A stretch of 64,000 nt of DNA from Vibrio sp. FE10 (lineage in GTDB: Bacteria > Pseudomonadota > Gammaproteobacteria > Enterobacterales > Vibrionaceae): contig NZ_AP028068.1 in the NCBI RefSeq assembly GCF_030297155.1, positions 620,001 through 684,000 on the forward strand, in the 5' to 3' direction. Below are positions 25,153 through 34,353 of this stretch, in pieces (position 1 is the stretch's first letter; each line of letters starts with the position of its first letter). The notes below the pieces were generated by a model. It was not told the origin of the DNA and did not search any database. It saw only the letters and a list, made by a program, of their open reading frames with translations. Both the position numbers and the translations under genes were made by a program.

Positions 25153-25953
25153 ATGAGACTTATTCCTTTAAGCAACAAAGCAAAAGTAGGTAAATGGGCT
25201 GCTCGTCACATCGCAGATTCTATCAAAAAATTCGCTCCAACGGCTGAGCGTCCATTTGTTCTAGGCCTTCCTACTGGTAGCACACCTCTAACTACTTATG
25301 CTGAGCTGATTGAACTTTACAAAGCGGGCGAAGTAAGCTTCAAGCACGTTGTAACATTCAACATGGATGAGTACGTTGGTATCGACCCTAACCACCCAGA
25401 GTCTTACCGCACATTCATGCACGAGAACTTCTTCAACCACGTTGATATTCAAGCAGAAAACATCAACCTGCTAGACGGCAAAGCTGAAGACATCGATGCT
25501 CATTGTGCAGCATACGAAGAGAAAATCCGTTCATACGGCAAAATCAACCTGTTCATGGGCGGCGTAGGCATCGACGGTCACATCGCATTCAATGAGCCAG
25601 GTTCTTCTCTATCTTCACGCACTCGTATCAAAACGTTGACTGAAGACACTCGTATCGCGAACTCTCGTTTCTTCGATGGCGACATCAACCAAGTTCCTAA
25701 ATACGCACTAACTATCGGTGTTGCTACTCTTCTAGATTCTGAAGAAGTAATGATCCTTTCTCTAGGCCACAACAAAGCACAAGCGCTTCAAATGGCTATC
25801 GAAGGTTCTGTAAACCACATGTGGACTGTTACTGCTCTACAGATGCACCGTAAAGCTATCATCGTTGCTGATGAGCCAGCTCAACAAGAGCTTAAAGTTA
25901 AGACTCTACGCTACTTCCAAGAGCTAGAAGCTGAAAACATCCAAGACCTATAA
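25153..25953 (+). CDS. nagB: Glucosamine-6-phosphate deaminase
   Basis: A 266-residue enzyme, the same length as E. coli NagB. It converts glucosamine 6-phosphate to fructose 6-phosphate and ammonia in amino-sugar catabolism. The catalytic residues are visible: Asp72 in FNMDEYVG and Asp141, His143 and Glu148 in [11 protein letters not shown]. The phosphate loop is GLPTGSTP near 36-43. It stands alone without nagA or nagC in the window. Gene-wide use of favoured codons suggests strong expression. It is preceded by a NagC-like operator and followed by a terminator. Confidence 0.97.
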   Translation: MRLIPLSNKAKVGKWAARHIADSIKKFAPTAERPFVLGLPTGSTPLTTYAELIELYKAGEVSFKHVVTFNMDEYVGIDPNHPESYRTFMHENFFNHVDIQAENINLLDGKAEDIDAHCAAYEEKIRSYGKINLFMGGVGIDGHIAFNEPGSSLSSRTRIKTLTEDTRIANSRFFDGDINQVPKYALTIGVATLLDSEEVMILSLGHNKAQALQMAIEGSVNHMWTVTALQMHRKAIIVADEPAQQELKVKTLRYFQELEAENIQDL

Positions 25954-25976
25954 TCTCAGGTTTTGCTGAAACAAAG

Positions 25977-25999
25977 AGCCACTTTATGTGGCTTTTTTT
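25977..25999 (+). terminator. nagB terminator
   Basis: A 6-bp stem AGCCAC/GTGGCT with a 5-base loop is followed by seven T. Confidence 0.88.
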
Positions 26000-26314
26000 G
26001 TGCCTGAAATTCACGATTTAAATACAAAATGAACAAATAGTTAAAGCGAGAAGAACAGGCAGCAATCAGCAGAGAGGTAATGAAGTGTTTGACACTTAGA
26101 TAAGAAGACATTGGGACTGAAGCGAATACAAAAAAGCGATTCCTCTAATAAGAGAAACCGCAATAACTGTAAATTCTAGGATGGGTAAAACAGATTAAAA
26201 CGAGATAGTTCGGGAGAAGTATTTAAGTAAATGCGCTTCACGTAAACTTTAAGCTCAACAGCGGTCGCTTTCACAAAAACTGAGAAGTAAGAACTCAGGC
26301 CTAAGAACTAAAAA
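26000..26314. other. Intergenic region between nagB and mtlR
   Basis: About 315 bp between convergent genes. The only structure I see is three AAGAACT words within 26285-26325, next to the mtlR stop. There is no gene and no obvious mtlR terminator. Confidence 0.5.
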
Positions 26315-26905
26315 CTAAGAACTGAGTGCGTTATCTCGGCACAAGGTGTTGATGATGTCTGTGATAGCCAAAACGATCGTCGACTTCACTTTCTGATTGT
26401 GTCGCCCCAAGAACATTTGAAGCATTGGGCCCGACATGGTTTCCACCATCTCCGCATCATATTCGATAGGCATAATACGCTGAACCGCGTGCACCTTGTT
26501 AAGCTCAAATATAACGTCGACTTCAGTGAAGCTGGTGTCTTCACCCTGTATTTTCGCCCACTCTTTCAAGGTCACGAAAACCTCTAAATCGTCATAGAGC
26601 TCTTTGCTGATCACACCAAGCCCCAATAGAAGCTTACCGCGAACCATAATCTCGCCTAAAGGCCCGCCACTGTTGAGAAGTGGCTCTACAACGAATTTAA
26701 TCGCCGTATCATCTTTCTTGAAAATGTTTTTTAAAACCGCATCCACCGTGTCATCCAAAGCATCATAAGCAGCCATTAAGCAGGCGCTAGCACTCTCAGC
26801 TTCTGATAAGGCTTCGAGTAGTTCAGTTTCGTGACTAGGATGTATTGGCATAACGGCTCGGTAATAAGAAAGTGCCACAGGTGTGGCACTTTGATGGTTT
26901 ATCAT
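26315..26905 (-). CDS. mtlR: Mannitol operon repressor MtlR
   Basis: A 196-residue protein of the MtlR family, which in E. coli and Vibrio represses mtl expression although it has no classic DNA-binding motif. Recognisable parts are [46 protein letters not shown] (about 80-98) and the C-terminal [20 protein letters not shown]. It is the last gene of mtlA-mtlD-mtlR, overlapping the mtlD stop by four bases (ATGA). Confidence 0.94.
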   Translation of the reverse strand: MINHQSATPVALSYYRAVMPIHPSHETELLEALSEAESASACLMAAYDALDDTVDAVLKNIFKKDDTAIKFVVEPLLNSGGPLGEIMVRGKLLLGLGVISKELYDDLEVFVTLKEWAKIQGEDTSFTEVDVIFELNKVHAVQRIMPIEYDAEMVETMSGPMLQMFLGRHNQKVKSTIVLAITDIINTLCRDNALSS

Positions 26906-28050
26906 TTCAATGCTAGATAAGCTTGTTCCGCTAGTTTAACAACTTCTGAGTTACTATTCAGCTCAGAATAATGCGCTAATGTCTCAGCAAAACCTTTTTC
27001 TGCGAACATTGCCTGAAGTTCAACCGCTTGAGGGTCATCTTCATTCTTGTAATGGAACGCAGCTGCGATCGCTTTTACTAGGTGAGCATTTGGAAGACCG
27101 TATTCTAGCGTACCGTTCAATGGCTTGACTAGGCGATCTTGTGGGCTCAGCTTACGAATAGGCTGACGACCAACACGGTCTACTTCATCACGTAGGAACG
27201 GGTTAGCAAAACGACCAAGAATTTTTTGGATGTAAGCCGCGTGAGCTTCTGGATCAAAGCCGTAACGCTTAATCAAAACCGCACCACTCTCTTCCATCGT
27301 TGCGGTTACTTCAGCGCGGATTACGTCATCCTCGATAGAGTCTTTGATTGTCTCGTGACCCGCAAGTACACCAAGGTATGCCGTTACCAAGTGACCCGTG
27401 TTTAGCGTGAACAGTTTACGCTCAACGAAAGCCATTAGGTTGTCAGTACATTCCATACCTGGGATGTTTGGAATCTCACCCTTAAATTGTGTTTGGTCTA
27501 CGATCCACTCGCTGAACGTTTCAACCGTTACCGCTAGAGGGTCTGTTTCGCCCGCTTCTGCCGGTGGAACAATACGGTCAACCGCTGAATCAACAAAACC
27601 AATGTGCTCTTCAGTGAACGCTTTCATTTCATCAGAAAGGTGCTCTAAAACCGCTGCTTTCAATTGGCTAGTACCGCGAACCATGTTCTCTGCCGCGATA
27701 ATGTTCATTGGCGCTGTGTTGTTTGCTGCAGCGCGCTTTTCAATACCTTGAGCAATCGACTTAGAGATGATTTTAAGAACAGTCGGGCCTACCGCTGTGG
27801 TCACAATATCAGACTCAGCAATGCAATCTACCACAGCGCTTGTTGCTGAGTTTACCGCTGTCACGTTCTTAACAACTTCAACAACACACTCTTCGCCAAC
27901 AATCTTAACTGGGTACTCTTGGCGTTCAATTAACGCATTTACAACCGTTTCATTTACGTCAGCAAACGTAACCTTCATACCAGCATCAGAAAGAAGCTTA
28001 CCAATGAAACCACGACCGATATTACCTGCACCAAAATGTAACGCTTTCAT
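26902..28050 (-). CDS. mtlD: Mannitol-1-phosphate 5-dehydrogenase
   Basis: A 382-residue enzyme, the same length as E. coli MtlD, oxidising mannitol 1-phosphate to fructose 6-phosphate with NAD+. The N-terminal nucleotide-binding motif is [17 protein letters not shown]. The C-terminal domain includes [16 protein letters not shown] (catalytic Lys region). The start at 28050 fits an AAGGTC site; an upstream in-frame Met would add 14 atypical residues. It is the second gene of the mtl operon, after a hairpin in the mtlA-mtlD gap. Confidence 0.96.
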   Translation of the reverse strand: MKALHFGAGNIGRGFIGKLLSDAGMKVTFADVNETVVNALIERQEYPVKIVGEECVVEVVKNVTAVNSATSAVVDCIAESDIVTTAVGPTVLKIISKSIAQGIEKRAAANNTAPMNIIAAENMVRGTSQLKAAVLEHLSDEMKAFTEEHIGFVDSAVDRIVPPAEAGETDPLAVTVETFSEWIVDQTQFKGEIPNIPGMECTDNLMAFVERKLFTLNTGHLVTAYLGVLAGHETIKDSIEDDVIRAEVTATMEESGAVLIKRYGFDPEAHAAYIQKILGRFANPFLRDEVDRVGRQPIRKLSPQDRLVKPLNGTLEYGLPNAHLVKAIAAAFHYKNEDDPQAVELQAMFAEKGFAETLAHYSELNSNSEVVKLAEQAYLALK

Positions 28051-28179
28051 AATTTTGACCTTATAAATATTTAAATCTAGATAGCTAACCACTCAACAAC
28101 ATGCCTTGACGATATGCCCTAGGCATTAAGCAGTAAGCTATTCAGACTGAATCTTCTTAAAGAGATTAAGACCGAAAAT

Positions 28180-28205
28180 GAGGCCAGTAGGGGGATACCG
28201 GCCTC
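28180..28205 (-). other. Intercistronic hairpin between mtlA and mtlD
   Basis: GAGGCC pairs with GGCCTC and an inner GTA with TAC across a G-rich loop. It lies just past the mtlA stop, with a weak T-run on the minus strand. It may partly terminate transcription or protect the mtlA mRNA end, setting a higher transporter-to-enzyme ratio. Confidence 0.5.
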
Positions 28206-28233
28206 CTTCACTCAGGAGCTTGACTAGAGCTTT

Positions 28234-30132
28234 TTAGTTTCCGTTGAGAATACGTAGAACATCAGCAGGGTTTGTTGTGTTCTGTAGGCATTCCACAGCT
28301 TCTTCATCATCGAGTGAATTGGTAATTGCCATCAGCACCATGTTGTGCTCATCGCCTTGTGCGGCAATACCGATAACCATCTTAGCGATGTCATCTTCAT
28401 CTTCGCCCCACTGAATACCTTCAGGGTACTGACAGAAAACGATGCCGGTTTTTTGTACGTATTGTTTCGCTTCGATTGTGCCGTGTGGTACTGCGATAGA
28501 CTCACCTAGGTAGGTAGACACAAGCTCTTCACGAGCAAACATGCCAGCTACGTATTCAGGCGATACGTTGCCAAGTTTTACCAATTGGTCGCCAGCGAAC
28601 TTGATTGCGTCTTCTTTTTGAGTCGCTTTTAGGCCAAGGAAGATGCTGTCGTCAGTCAGTGCAAGCTTGTTGCCTTCTTGTACTGGAGCTGGCGTTGCTG
28701 CAGGAGCCGGAGCTTCTACTTTCGCTTCACCACTTTGAGCTTCTGTAAGCTCTGCAACTAGCTGGTCATATACGCCGCCGTCTAGGAAGTTGCTTAAAGA
28801 CATGTGCATTGCACCTGGTACGGTGTTACGAGCACGGTCTGTTAAGTCTTTATGCGTGATAACAATTTGCGAATCAGCTGGTAGGTTGTTGATTGCGTAG
28901 TTGGTTACCTCGATGTCTAGGCCTGCTGCTGCTACCTTTTTGCGAAGTAAACCAGCACCCATTGCACTCGAACCCATACCTGCATCACAAGCTACATAGA
29001 CAGCTTTAACATCCGCTAGGTTTACGCCAGCTTCTGATGCTGCACCTTTAGAAGACGCTTTCATGTCTTTCATCTGTGCAGACGCTTTTTCTAGTGAGTC
29101 TTCGTCATCACCTTGAGCTGAAGTCTTAAGTAGGATTGAAGCGACGATGAAAGACACAGCCGTTGCAGCGATTACAGAAAGTACAACACCGATGTAAGAG
29201 CCTTTAGGTGTCATCAACAAGATAGCGAAGATAGAACCTGGTGATGCTGGAGAGATAAGGCCAGAATCGAACACTACGTTAGTGAATACACCCGCCATAC
29301 CACCTGCAATTACAGCAAGGATTAGACGTGGGTTCATTAGAACGTAAGGGAAGTAAATTTCGTGGATACCACCTAGGAAATGGATGATAGATGCACCAGC
29401 AGCAGACTGCTTCGCGCTACCTTTACCAAACACCATGTAAGCAAGCAGAAGACCAAGACCCGGACCTGGGTTTGCTTCGATTAAGAAGAAGATTGAACGA
29501 CCAATCTCTTCAGATTGCTGGATACCTAGTGGAGAGAAGATACCGTGGTTGATTGCGTTATTTAGGAATAGAATTTTCGCAGGTTCAACAAAAATAGATG
29601 CTAGAGGTAATGCACCTGCTTCTACCATTGCGTTTACGCCAGCAGCAAGTCCGCCAGATAGAATCTTAACCGCAGGACCAATCACGATGAACGCGATGAT
29701 CGCACAGATCATGCCGATGATACCCGCAGAGAAGTTGTTCACTAGCATTTCGAAACCACTCTTCACTTTACCGTGAACAGCTTCATCGAATTTCTTAATT
29801 GCGATACCACCTAGTGGACCCACAATCATTGCACCCATGAACATTGGGATATCAGTACCAACGATAACACCCATTGTCGTGATGGCACCCACTACCGCAC
29901 CGCGGTCACCACCAACCATTTTACCACCGGTGTAACCAATCAATAGTGGCAATAGGTATGTAATCATAGGGCCAACCATTGATGCTAACGTTTCGTTAGG
30001 CCACCAACCGGTTGGGATGAATAGTGCAGTAATGAAACCCCACGCAATAAATGCGCCGATGTTTGGCATTACCATATTGGATAAGAAACGACCAAAGTTT
30101 TGAACCTTAATCTTTGCTTCTGGTGATAACAT
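28234..30132 (-). CDS. mtlA: PTS mannitol transporter subunit IICBA
   Basis: A 632-residue mannitol permease that imports and phosphorylates mannitol. The membrane IIC domain (about 10-345) begins NFGRFLSNMVMPNIGAFIAWG. The IIB domain has Cys382 in YVACDAGMGSSAMGAGL. An Ala/Pro linker (about 475-495) leads to the IIA domain with His550 in IAVPHGTIEAK. This is the usual E. coli domain order and size. The start at 30132 (MLSPEAKIKV) is chosen by family alignment; a longer frame would add 45 non-homologous residues. It heads the mtl operon and has several CRP-like sites upstream. Confidence 0.97.
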   Translation of the reverse strand: MLSPEAKIKVQNFGRFLSNMVMPNIGAFIAWGFITALFIPTGWWPNETLASMVGPMITYLLPLLIGYTGGKMVGGDRGAVVGAITTMGVIVGTDIPMFMGAMIVGPLGGIAIKKFDEAVHGKVKSGFEMLVNNFSAGIIGMICAIIAFIVIGPAVKILSGGLAAGVNAMVEAGALPLASIFVEPAKILFLNNAINHGIFSPLGIQQSEEIGRSIFFLIEANPGPGLGLLLAYMVFGKGSAKQSAAGASIIHFLGGIHEIYFPYVLMNPRLILAVIAGGMAGVFTNVVFDSGLISPASPGSIFAILLMTPKGSYIGVVLSVIAATAVSFIVASILLKTSAQGDDEDSLEKASAQMKDMKASSKGAASEAGVNLADVKAVYVACDAGMGSSAMGAGLLRKKVAAAGLDIEVTNYAINNLPADSQIVITHKDLTDRARNTVPGAMHMSLSNFLDGGVYDQLVAELTEAQSGEAKVEAPAPAATPAPVQEGNKLALTDDSIFLGLKATQKEDAIKFAGDQLVKLGNVSPEYVAGMFAREELVSTYLGESIAVPHGTIEAKQYVQKTGIVFCQYPEGIQWGEDEDDIAKMVIGIAAQGDEHNMVLMAITNSLDDEEAVECLQNTTNPADVLRILNGN

Positions 30133-30239
30133 AGGTAGAACCCCGTAATGTATTGGTTGGTCAAATGACCGAAAGTGTGTACTCAAAAGTCGATTAAAAT
30201 GTATCACAACATTTCCAAAATGCACCTTAGCCCAACTTT

Positions 30240-30256
30240 CGTGACAACCATCACAC
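30240..30256. promoter_or_regulatory. CRP-like site 1 upstream of mtlA
   Basis: CGTGACAACCATCACAC contains GTGA-N6-TCAC, the CRP core, about 110 bp upstream of the mtlA start codon. Confidence 0.6.
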
Positions 30257-30355
30257 ACAAAAAACACTTTAGGGTTAACAAGAGCACCTTAGATCACAAA
30301 AACACCATGAATTTAAATTACAAAGCCAAATTGATGAGAACAAATACCATTAACA

Positions 30356-30373
30356 CAAGACACAGATCACACT
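30356..30373. promoter_or_regulatory. Partial CRP-like site 2
   Basis: Read on the minus strand this is GTGTGATCTGTGTCTTGT: one perfect TGTGA arm and a degraded second arm (TCTTG for TCACA). It may add to CRP control between sites 1 and 3. Confidence 0.35.
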
Positions 30374-30399
30374 TTATTTTGTAATACTTAAAAATAAAT

Positions 30400-30415
30400 A
30401 GTGACCAAAATCACA
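30400..30415. promoter_or_regulatory. CRP-like site 3
   Basis: AGTGACCAAAATCACA is a 15/16 match to the symmetric CRP core, with A/T-rich flanks. It lies about 270 bp upstream of mtlA and 290 bp from the divergent gene at 30702. The rest of 30133-30701 is A/T-rich and shows no gene. Confidence 0.65.
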
Positions 30416-30701
30416 CTTAATAAAATATAGCATCTAAGATCTATATAAGCCGTATAAAAGAACATCGTGTCACGTATAGAAAATATGCACCAAGATGAGC
30501 AAAACCACTAATTGTGTAATTTAATTACAAAAATAACCACATTTCCCACAAAATCAAAATCAGACATGGCTTTCTACTAAAAACATAGACCAGTGAACTG
30601 CAGTTGGCATTGGTAGATGTGATATGGTGTTCACCAGTGCTACCACATCATGTATCTCTCCAACCCCATCAGCGGATCACTCTGCTATTTGAGAAAAGAC
30701 T

Positions 30702-31568
30702 ATGTCAGACAAAATTTCCACCTCAGCCCTCGCGAAACAAAAAGGTATAGAAGCCAAAGCGCTATTTAGCGATCTAAAGACCGCTGGCTATATTGTGCGT
30801 TCACAAGAGCGCTGGGTGCTGACAGAGCGAGGAGAAAGCTTTGGTGGAGAGTATGTAGAACACAAAAAGTTTGGTGTCTTTATAGTATGGCCAGAGAAAC
30901 TGCTCATCGACTTAGACTCATTTTCAGGAAAAACGCTAACCGCGACTCAGCTGGGTAGCGCCTTTGAGCTCAGTGCAAAGAAAATCAATTTATTGCTCAA
31001 TGAGCTTGGCTGGATAAAAAAAGAAGAAGACGGCTGGCACGTCACCTCAACAGGCTTAAAAGCAGGAGGTGAGCAAAGAGAAGATAAAGCGACTCAGAAC
31101 TTATTCGTGGTATGGCACGATTCGTTAGTCCGCAATAAACGATTAAAGCAATCTGTTGTCGAGTTTTTAGGCCACGACGCAGAAAGCCACTCGACAGATG
31201 TGTCGTTTTCTAGCTTCCGTCAGAAATTTGAGGCCAAACACCGAACCTTAGATGGGCACTATGTTCGCTCAAAGGGAGAGCTGATCATCGATAACTGGCT
31301 TTATATGGCGGGAGTCGTTCATGCCTACGAACGTCCACTGCCAATATCCAAACAAGTGATCAGTGATTTTTATCTGCCAAGTGGCAAGGTGTACATCCAG
31401 TTTTGGGGAACCGATTTAGCCCCCGTCGCTGAAGATAAACGCATTGAAACGAGAGAAGCATACGACGAGCATGGCTTTAGCTTAATCGAACTGACTCCGG
31501 AAGATATCCCGAACCTAGACAGCGTACTTCCACCATTATTGCGACAATATGGCATCAAGGCGTACTAA
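30702..31568 (+). CDS. Winged-helix plus PD-(D/E)xK-like protein, unknown function
   Basis: A 288-residue soluble protein. The first 130 residues hold two winged-helix-like repeats (ISTSALAKQKGIEAKALFSDLKTAGYI; LTATQLGSAFELSAKKINLLLNELGWI), each followed by a beta-wing (RWVLTERGESFGG; GWHVTSTGLKAGG). The C-terminal part resembles PD-(D/E)xK nuclease folds: YVRSKGELIIDNWL, a buried YERPL and SDFYLPSGKVYIQFWG. Related proteins as I remember them have Glu where Gln stands in YIQFWG, which would weaken metal binding. I assign no function. It is divergent from mtlA and ends at a large hairpin terminator. Confidence 0.75.
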   Translation: MSDKISTSALAKQKGIEAKALFSDLKTAGYIVRSQERWVLTERGESFGGEYVEHKKFGVFIVWPEKLLIDLDSFSGKTLTATQLGSAFELSAKKINLLLNELGWIKKEEDGWHVTSTGLKAGGEQREDKATQNLFVVWHDSLVRNKRLKQSVVEFLGHDAESHSTDVSFSSFRQKFEAKHRTLDGHYVRSKGELIIDNWLYMAGVVHAYERPLPISKQVISDFYLPSGKVYIQFWGTDLAPVAEDKRIETREAYDEHGFSLIELTPEDIPNLDSVLPPLLRQYGIKAY

Positions 31569-31580
31569 GCTGCTGATCTT

Positions 31581-31664
31581 AGCGCGCCATAACACATCAA
31601 GATCACATTTAATTAATCATTATGGACATTAAATACCATAGTGATTTGATGTGTTCGCTATTTT
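31581..31664 (+). terminator. Long branched hairpin with T-run
   Basis: AACACATCAAGATCAC (31591-31606) pairs with GTGATTTGATGTGTT (31641-31655) with one bulge. AGCG and CGCT add an outer clamp, TATGG/CCATA an apical stem, and ATTTTT follows. It probably terminates the 30702 transcript. The rest of 31569-31887 has no gene; A/T-rich sequence before 31888 likely holds the nitroreductase promoter. Confidence 0.65.
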
Positions 31665-31887
31665 TCCCAAGCTAATCTTCTATTATCTTACACCCATCGA
31701 CTTGAGCTACCGCAGATACTCGATTTATTGGGGCATGTTCGATAACCATTTAAGCGTTCAGTCTTTTAGAGACTTACTGGTCTTCTATAGATATAGATAT
31801 ACAGCCTAAATGCGTTATCCGTTTATTGTTGACGTTACCGAACATAAAACCCTACAACATTTATATTGATAGATATTAGGATTCAAC

Positions 31888-32544
31888 ATGACTCATCCAA
31901 TCATTTCAGATCTAAACACTCGTTACACAGCTAAAAAATACGATGCAGAAAAACGCATCTCTGCGGAAGACATGGAAGTAATCAAAGAAGCACTTCGTTT
32001 GTCTGCTTCTTCAATTAACTCTCAGCCTTGGAAATTCATCATCATTGAGAGCGACGCAGCTAAACAGCGCTTCCACAACACTTTCGAGAACATGTTCCAG
32101 TTTAACCAACCACATGCGAAAGAAGCGTCACACACGATCCTATTTGCTCATGATCCTAAGTACACTAAAGAGAAATTCGCTAAGCGTGCTGATACAGAAG
32201 TAAGCTCTGGTCACCTACCCGCTGAAATGTACGAGCAATTCTTAGGTGCTTACGCATTCGCAGACATGAACACAGACGAAACAGGTTTCAACGGTAACTG
32301 GACTAAGTCTCAAGTTTACATTGCACTAGGTAACACACTGCACACACTAGCTCGTCTAGGCATCGCTTCAACTCCTATGGAAGGTGTAGACGCAGCTATG
32401 ATCGGCGAAGAATTTGCTGACGAACTAGAAGGTCACGTTGTTGATGTAGCACTGGCTATCGGCTACCACAAAGACGGCGAAGACTACAACCACGGTAAAC
32501 CAAAAGCGCGTCTAGCTCTTGATGAAGTGGTTACTACGTTATAA
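31888..32544 (+). CDS. nfsB: NfsB family oxygen-insensitive nitroreductase
   Basis: A 218-residue FMN flavoenzyme of the NfsB group, reducing nitroaromatics and quinones with NAD(P)H. FMN-binding features are LNTRYTAKKYD near the N-terminus (R and K contacts), RLSASSINSQPWKFI (about 37-51) and a C-terminal AIGYHKDGEDYN. Length fits the family (217 in E. coli). Strongly favoured codons suggest high expression. A good terminator follows at 32612. It is next to norVW but with its own promoter and terminator, so co-regulation is not evident. Confidence 0.92.
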   Translation: MTHPIISDLNTRYTAKKYDAEKRISAEDMEVIKEALRLSASSINSQPWKFIIIESDAAKQRFHNTFENMFQFNQPHAKEASHTILFAHDPKYTKEKFAKRADTEVSSGHLPAEMYEQFLGAYAFADMNTDETGFNGNWTKSQVYIALGNTLHTLARLGIASTPMEGVDAAMIGEEFADELEGHVVDVALAIGYHKDGEDYNHGKPKARLALDEVVTTL

Positions 32545-32611
32545 CTGCTACTAAGCTATAACAGTCACTACGCTGTAATAGCTAAAACGAACAAATCGCA
32601 CTGCTTTATTT

Positions 32612-32637
32612 GGCCAGACTCTCGTCTGGCCTTTTTT
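32612..32637 (+). terminator. nfsB terminator
   Basis: An 8-bp perfect stem GGCCAGAC/GTCTGGCC with a 4-base loop is followed by six T. Confidence 0.92.
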
Positions 32638-32661
32638 ATTCCTGCTATTTAACAGCCTTAA

Positions 32662-32738
32662 GTCGCCTTAACACCAACAAAAGTCAAAAAGACTCTTAAA
32701 AATCATTTTGATTACACAATCAAGATAGTCATAAAGAC
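32662..32738. promoter_or_regulatory. Candidate NorR enhancer sites
   Basis: Two close matches to the NorR pattern GT-N7-AC occur: GTCAAAAAGAC (32683-32693) and GTCATAAAGAC (32728-32738). A weaker GTCGCCTTAAC lies at 32662-32672. The palindrome TTGATTACACAATCAA lies between the two good sites. Three enhancer sites upstream of a sigma-54 promoter is the E. coli norVW arrangement. Confidence 0.5.
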
Positions 32739-32793
32739 ATAATAAAGAGATTAAAAACCAAACAAAGCCATGTAATACAATCAGTTAAAAACA

Positions 32794-32809
32794 TGGCACA
32801 ACTAGTGCA
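32794..32809 (+). promoter_or_regulatory. Sigma-54 promoter of norVW
   Basis: TGGCACAACTAGTGCA has GG (32795-32796) and GC (32807-32808) exactly ten bases apart, the invariant -24/-12 pattern. It ends 37 bp before the norV ATG. It implies RpoN-dependent transcription needing an enhancer-binding activator such as NorR. Confidence 0.75.
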
Positions 32810-32846
32810 ATGATGACCTTAGATATTTAAATAAGGTATTATCATT

Positions 32847-34352
32847 ATGACTATTCACGTTAAATCAAATGTTCATTGGGTTGGTGTCCACGACTGGGAA
32901 ACCGAGCACTTCCATGGTAAGGAATACCACATGAACAAAGGTACCAGCTATAACTCGTACCTGATCCGTGAAGAGAAAACGGTGCTTGTCGATACCGTTG
33001 ATCATCGCTTTACTGAGCAATTCCTTGCAAACCTTGAGATGGAAATCGACATCAACGAGATCGACTACATCATTTGTCAGCATGCTGAGGAAGACCACTC
33101 TGGTGCCCTTTCTGCGCTATTAGCCAAAATTCCAAACACACCTGTTTACTGCACAGAAGCTGGTGTTAACTCGATTGTTGGCCATCACCATCAACCAGAT
33201 TGGAACTTCAGAACCGTTAAAACTGGCGATACGCTCGATGTGGGTAACGGCAAGCAACTTATCTTTGTTGAGATGAAGATGCTGCACTGGCCAGACTCAA
33301 TGGCGACCTACCTAACTGGCGACGAAATCCTGTTCAGTAATGATGCATTCGGCCAACACTACTGTGACGAGAACCTGTTCAACGACCAACTAGACCAAGT
33401 TGAACTGCACGATCAATGTCTGCGTTATTTCTCTAATATCCTGACGCCTTTCGCGCCTTTGGTGAAAGCGAAGATAGAAGAAGTCCTGAGCTTAGGTGTG
33501 CCGATCGATGTGATTGCAACTTCTCACGGTTGTATTTGGCGCGACAACGCGACTCAGATCGTTGAGCAGTACTACGAGTGGTCGAAAGCCTACAAAGAAG
33601 ATCGCATCACCATTGTCTACGACACCATGTCCAACAACACTCGCATGATGGCCGATGCTATCGCTAAAGGAATCCGTAAAGGCAGCCCAGAAACTGCAAT
33701 CAAGGTCTTCAATATCTCTAAGCACGACAAGAATGACATCCTTGCCAATATCTTCCGATCAAAGGGTGTGCTCGTTGGTTCATCGACCATGAACAATGTG
33801 ATGATGCCGCAGATCGCAGCTTTGCTTGAAGAAATACATGGCCTACGTTTCGCAGAAAAAAGAGCCGCAGCCTTCGGGTCTTCAGGTTGGACCGGTGGCG
33901 CAGTTAAACGCATCGATGCTCGCCTACGTGAAGCCAATTTCGAAGTCAGCGCACCACAACACATCCACTGGAAACCAGACACAGACGCCCTTCGCCAATG
34001 TATCGATTACGGTATGACACTGGCTGAGGTGTGGCGTGCAGAAGCCGATGAAGTGAGCACACCAAAACAAGTATCACGCAATGTAACACCGCTTGAAGCC
34101 ACACCAGCACCGGAGAACACCACTACCGAGCTCAAAGAGACGACAGAGCACAAGGCAGAAGAAGCGCAAGACAAGTCAGTACACAGCGCAGACTGCACGT
34201 GCTGGCGTTGCACAGTATGCGAATGGGTGTACGACCCACAATTGGGCGAACCTTACCAAGGTGTTGAACCAGGAACACCTTGGGCGCAAGTACCTGATGA
34301 TTTCCTTTGCCCTGAATGTCATTTAGGCAAAGAAGTGTTTGTGGAGAAGTAG
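32847..34352 (+). CDS. norV: Anaerobic nitric oxide reductase flavorubredoxin
   Basis: A 501-residue cytoplasmic enzyme that detoxifies NO to N2O under anoxia. The beta-lactamase-like diiron domain (about 1-250) has HAEEDHSG (iron ligands around 79-84) and ATSHGCIWR. The flavodoxin domain (about 255-395) has [18 protein letters not shown] linker rich in Glu and Thr leads to a C-terminal rubredoxin with CTVC and CPEC (about 454-500). It is followed after one base by norW, its NADH-linked reductase. The upstream sigma-54 promoter and NorR-like sites fit NO induction. norR itself is not adjacent. Confidence 0.96.
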   Translation: MTIHVKSNVHWVGVHDWETEHFHGKEYHMNKGTSYNSYLIREEKTVLVDTVDHRFTEQFLANLEMEIDINEIDYIICQHAEEDHSGALSALLAKIPNTPVYCTEAGVNSIVGHHHQPDWNFRTVKTGDTLDVGNGKQLIFVEMKMLHWPDSMATYLTGDEILFSNDAFGQHYCDENLFNDQLDQVELHDQCLRYFSNILTPFAPLVKAKIEEVLSLGVPIDVIATSHGCIWRDNATQIVEQYYEWSKAYKEDRITIVYDTMSNNTRMMADAIAKGIRKGSPETAIKVFNISKHDKNDILANIFRSKGVLVGSSTMNNVMMPQIAALLEEIHGLRFAEKRAAAFGSSGWTGGAVKRIDARLREANFEVSAPQHIHWKPDTDALRQCIDYGMTLAEVWRAEADEVSTPKQVSRNVTPLEATPAPENTTTELKETTEHKAEEAQDKSVHSADCTCWRCTVCEWVYDPQLGEPYQGVEPGTPWAQVPDDFLCPECHLGKEVFVEK

Positions 34353-34353
34353 C

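Noticed and set aside
26000..26314. Repeated AAGAACT words as a CRISPR-like or repeat array
   Set aside because: Three 7-mers in 40 bases of A-rich sequence with no regular spacing; likely chance.
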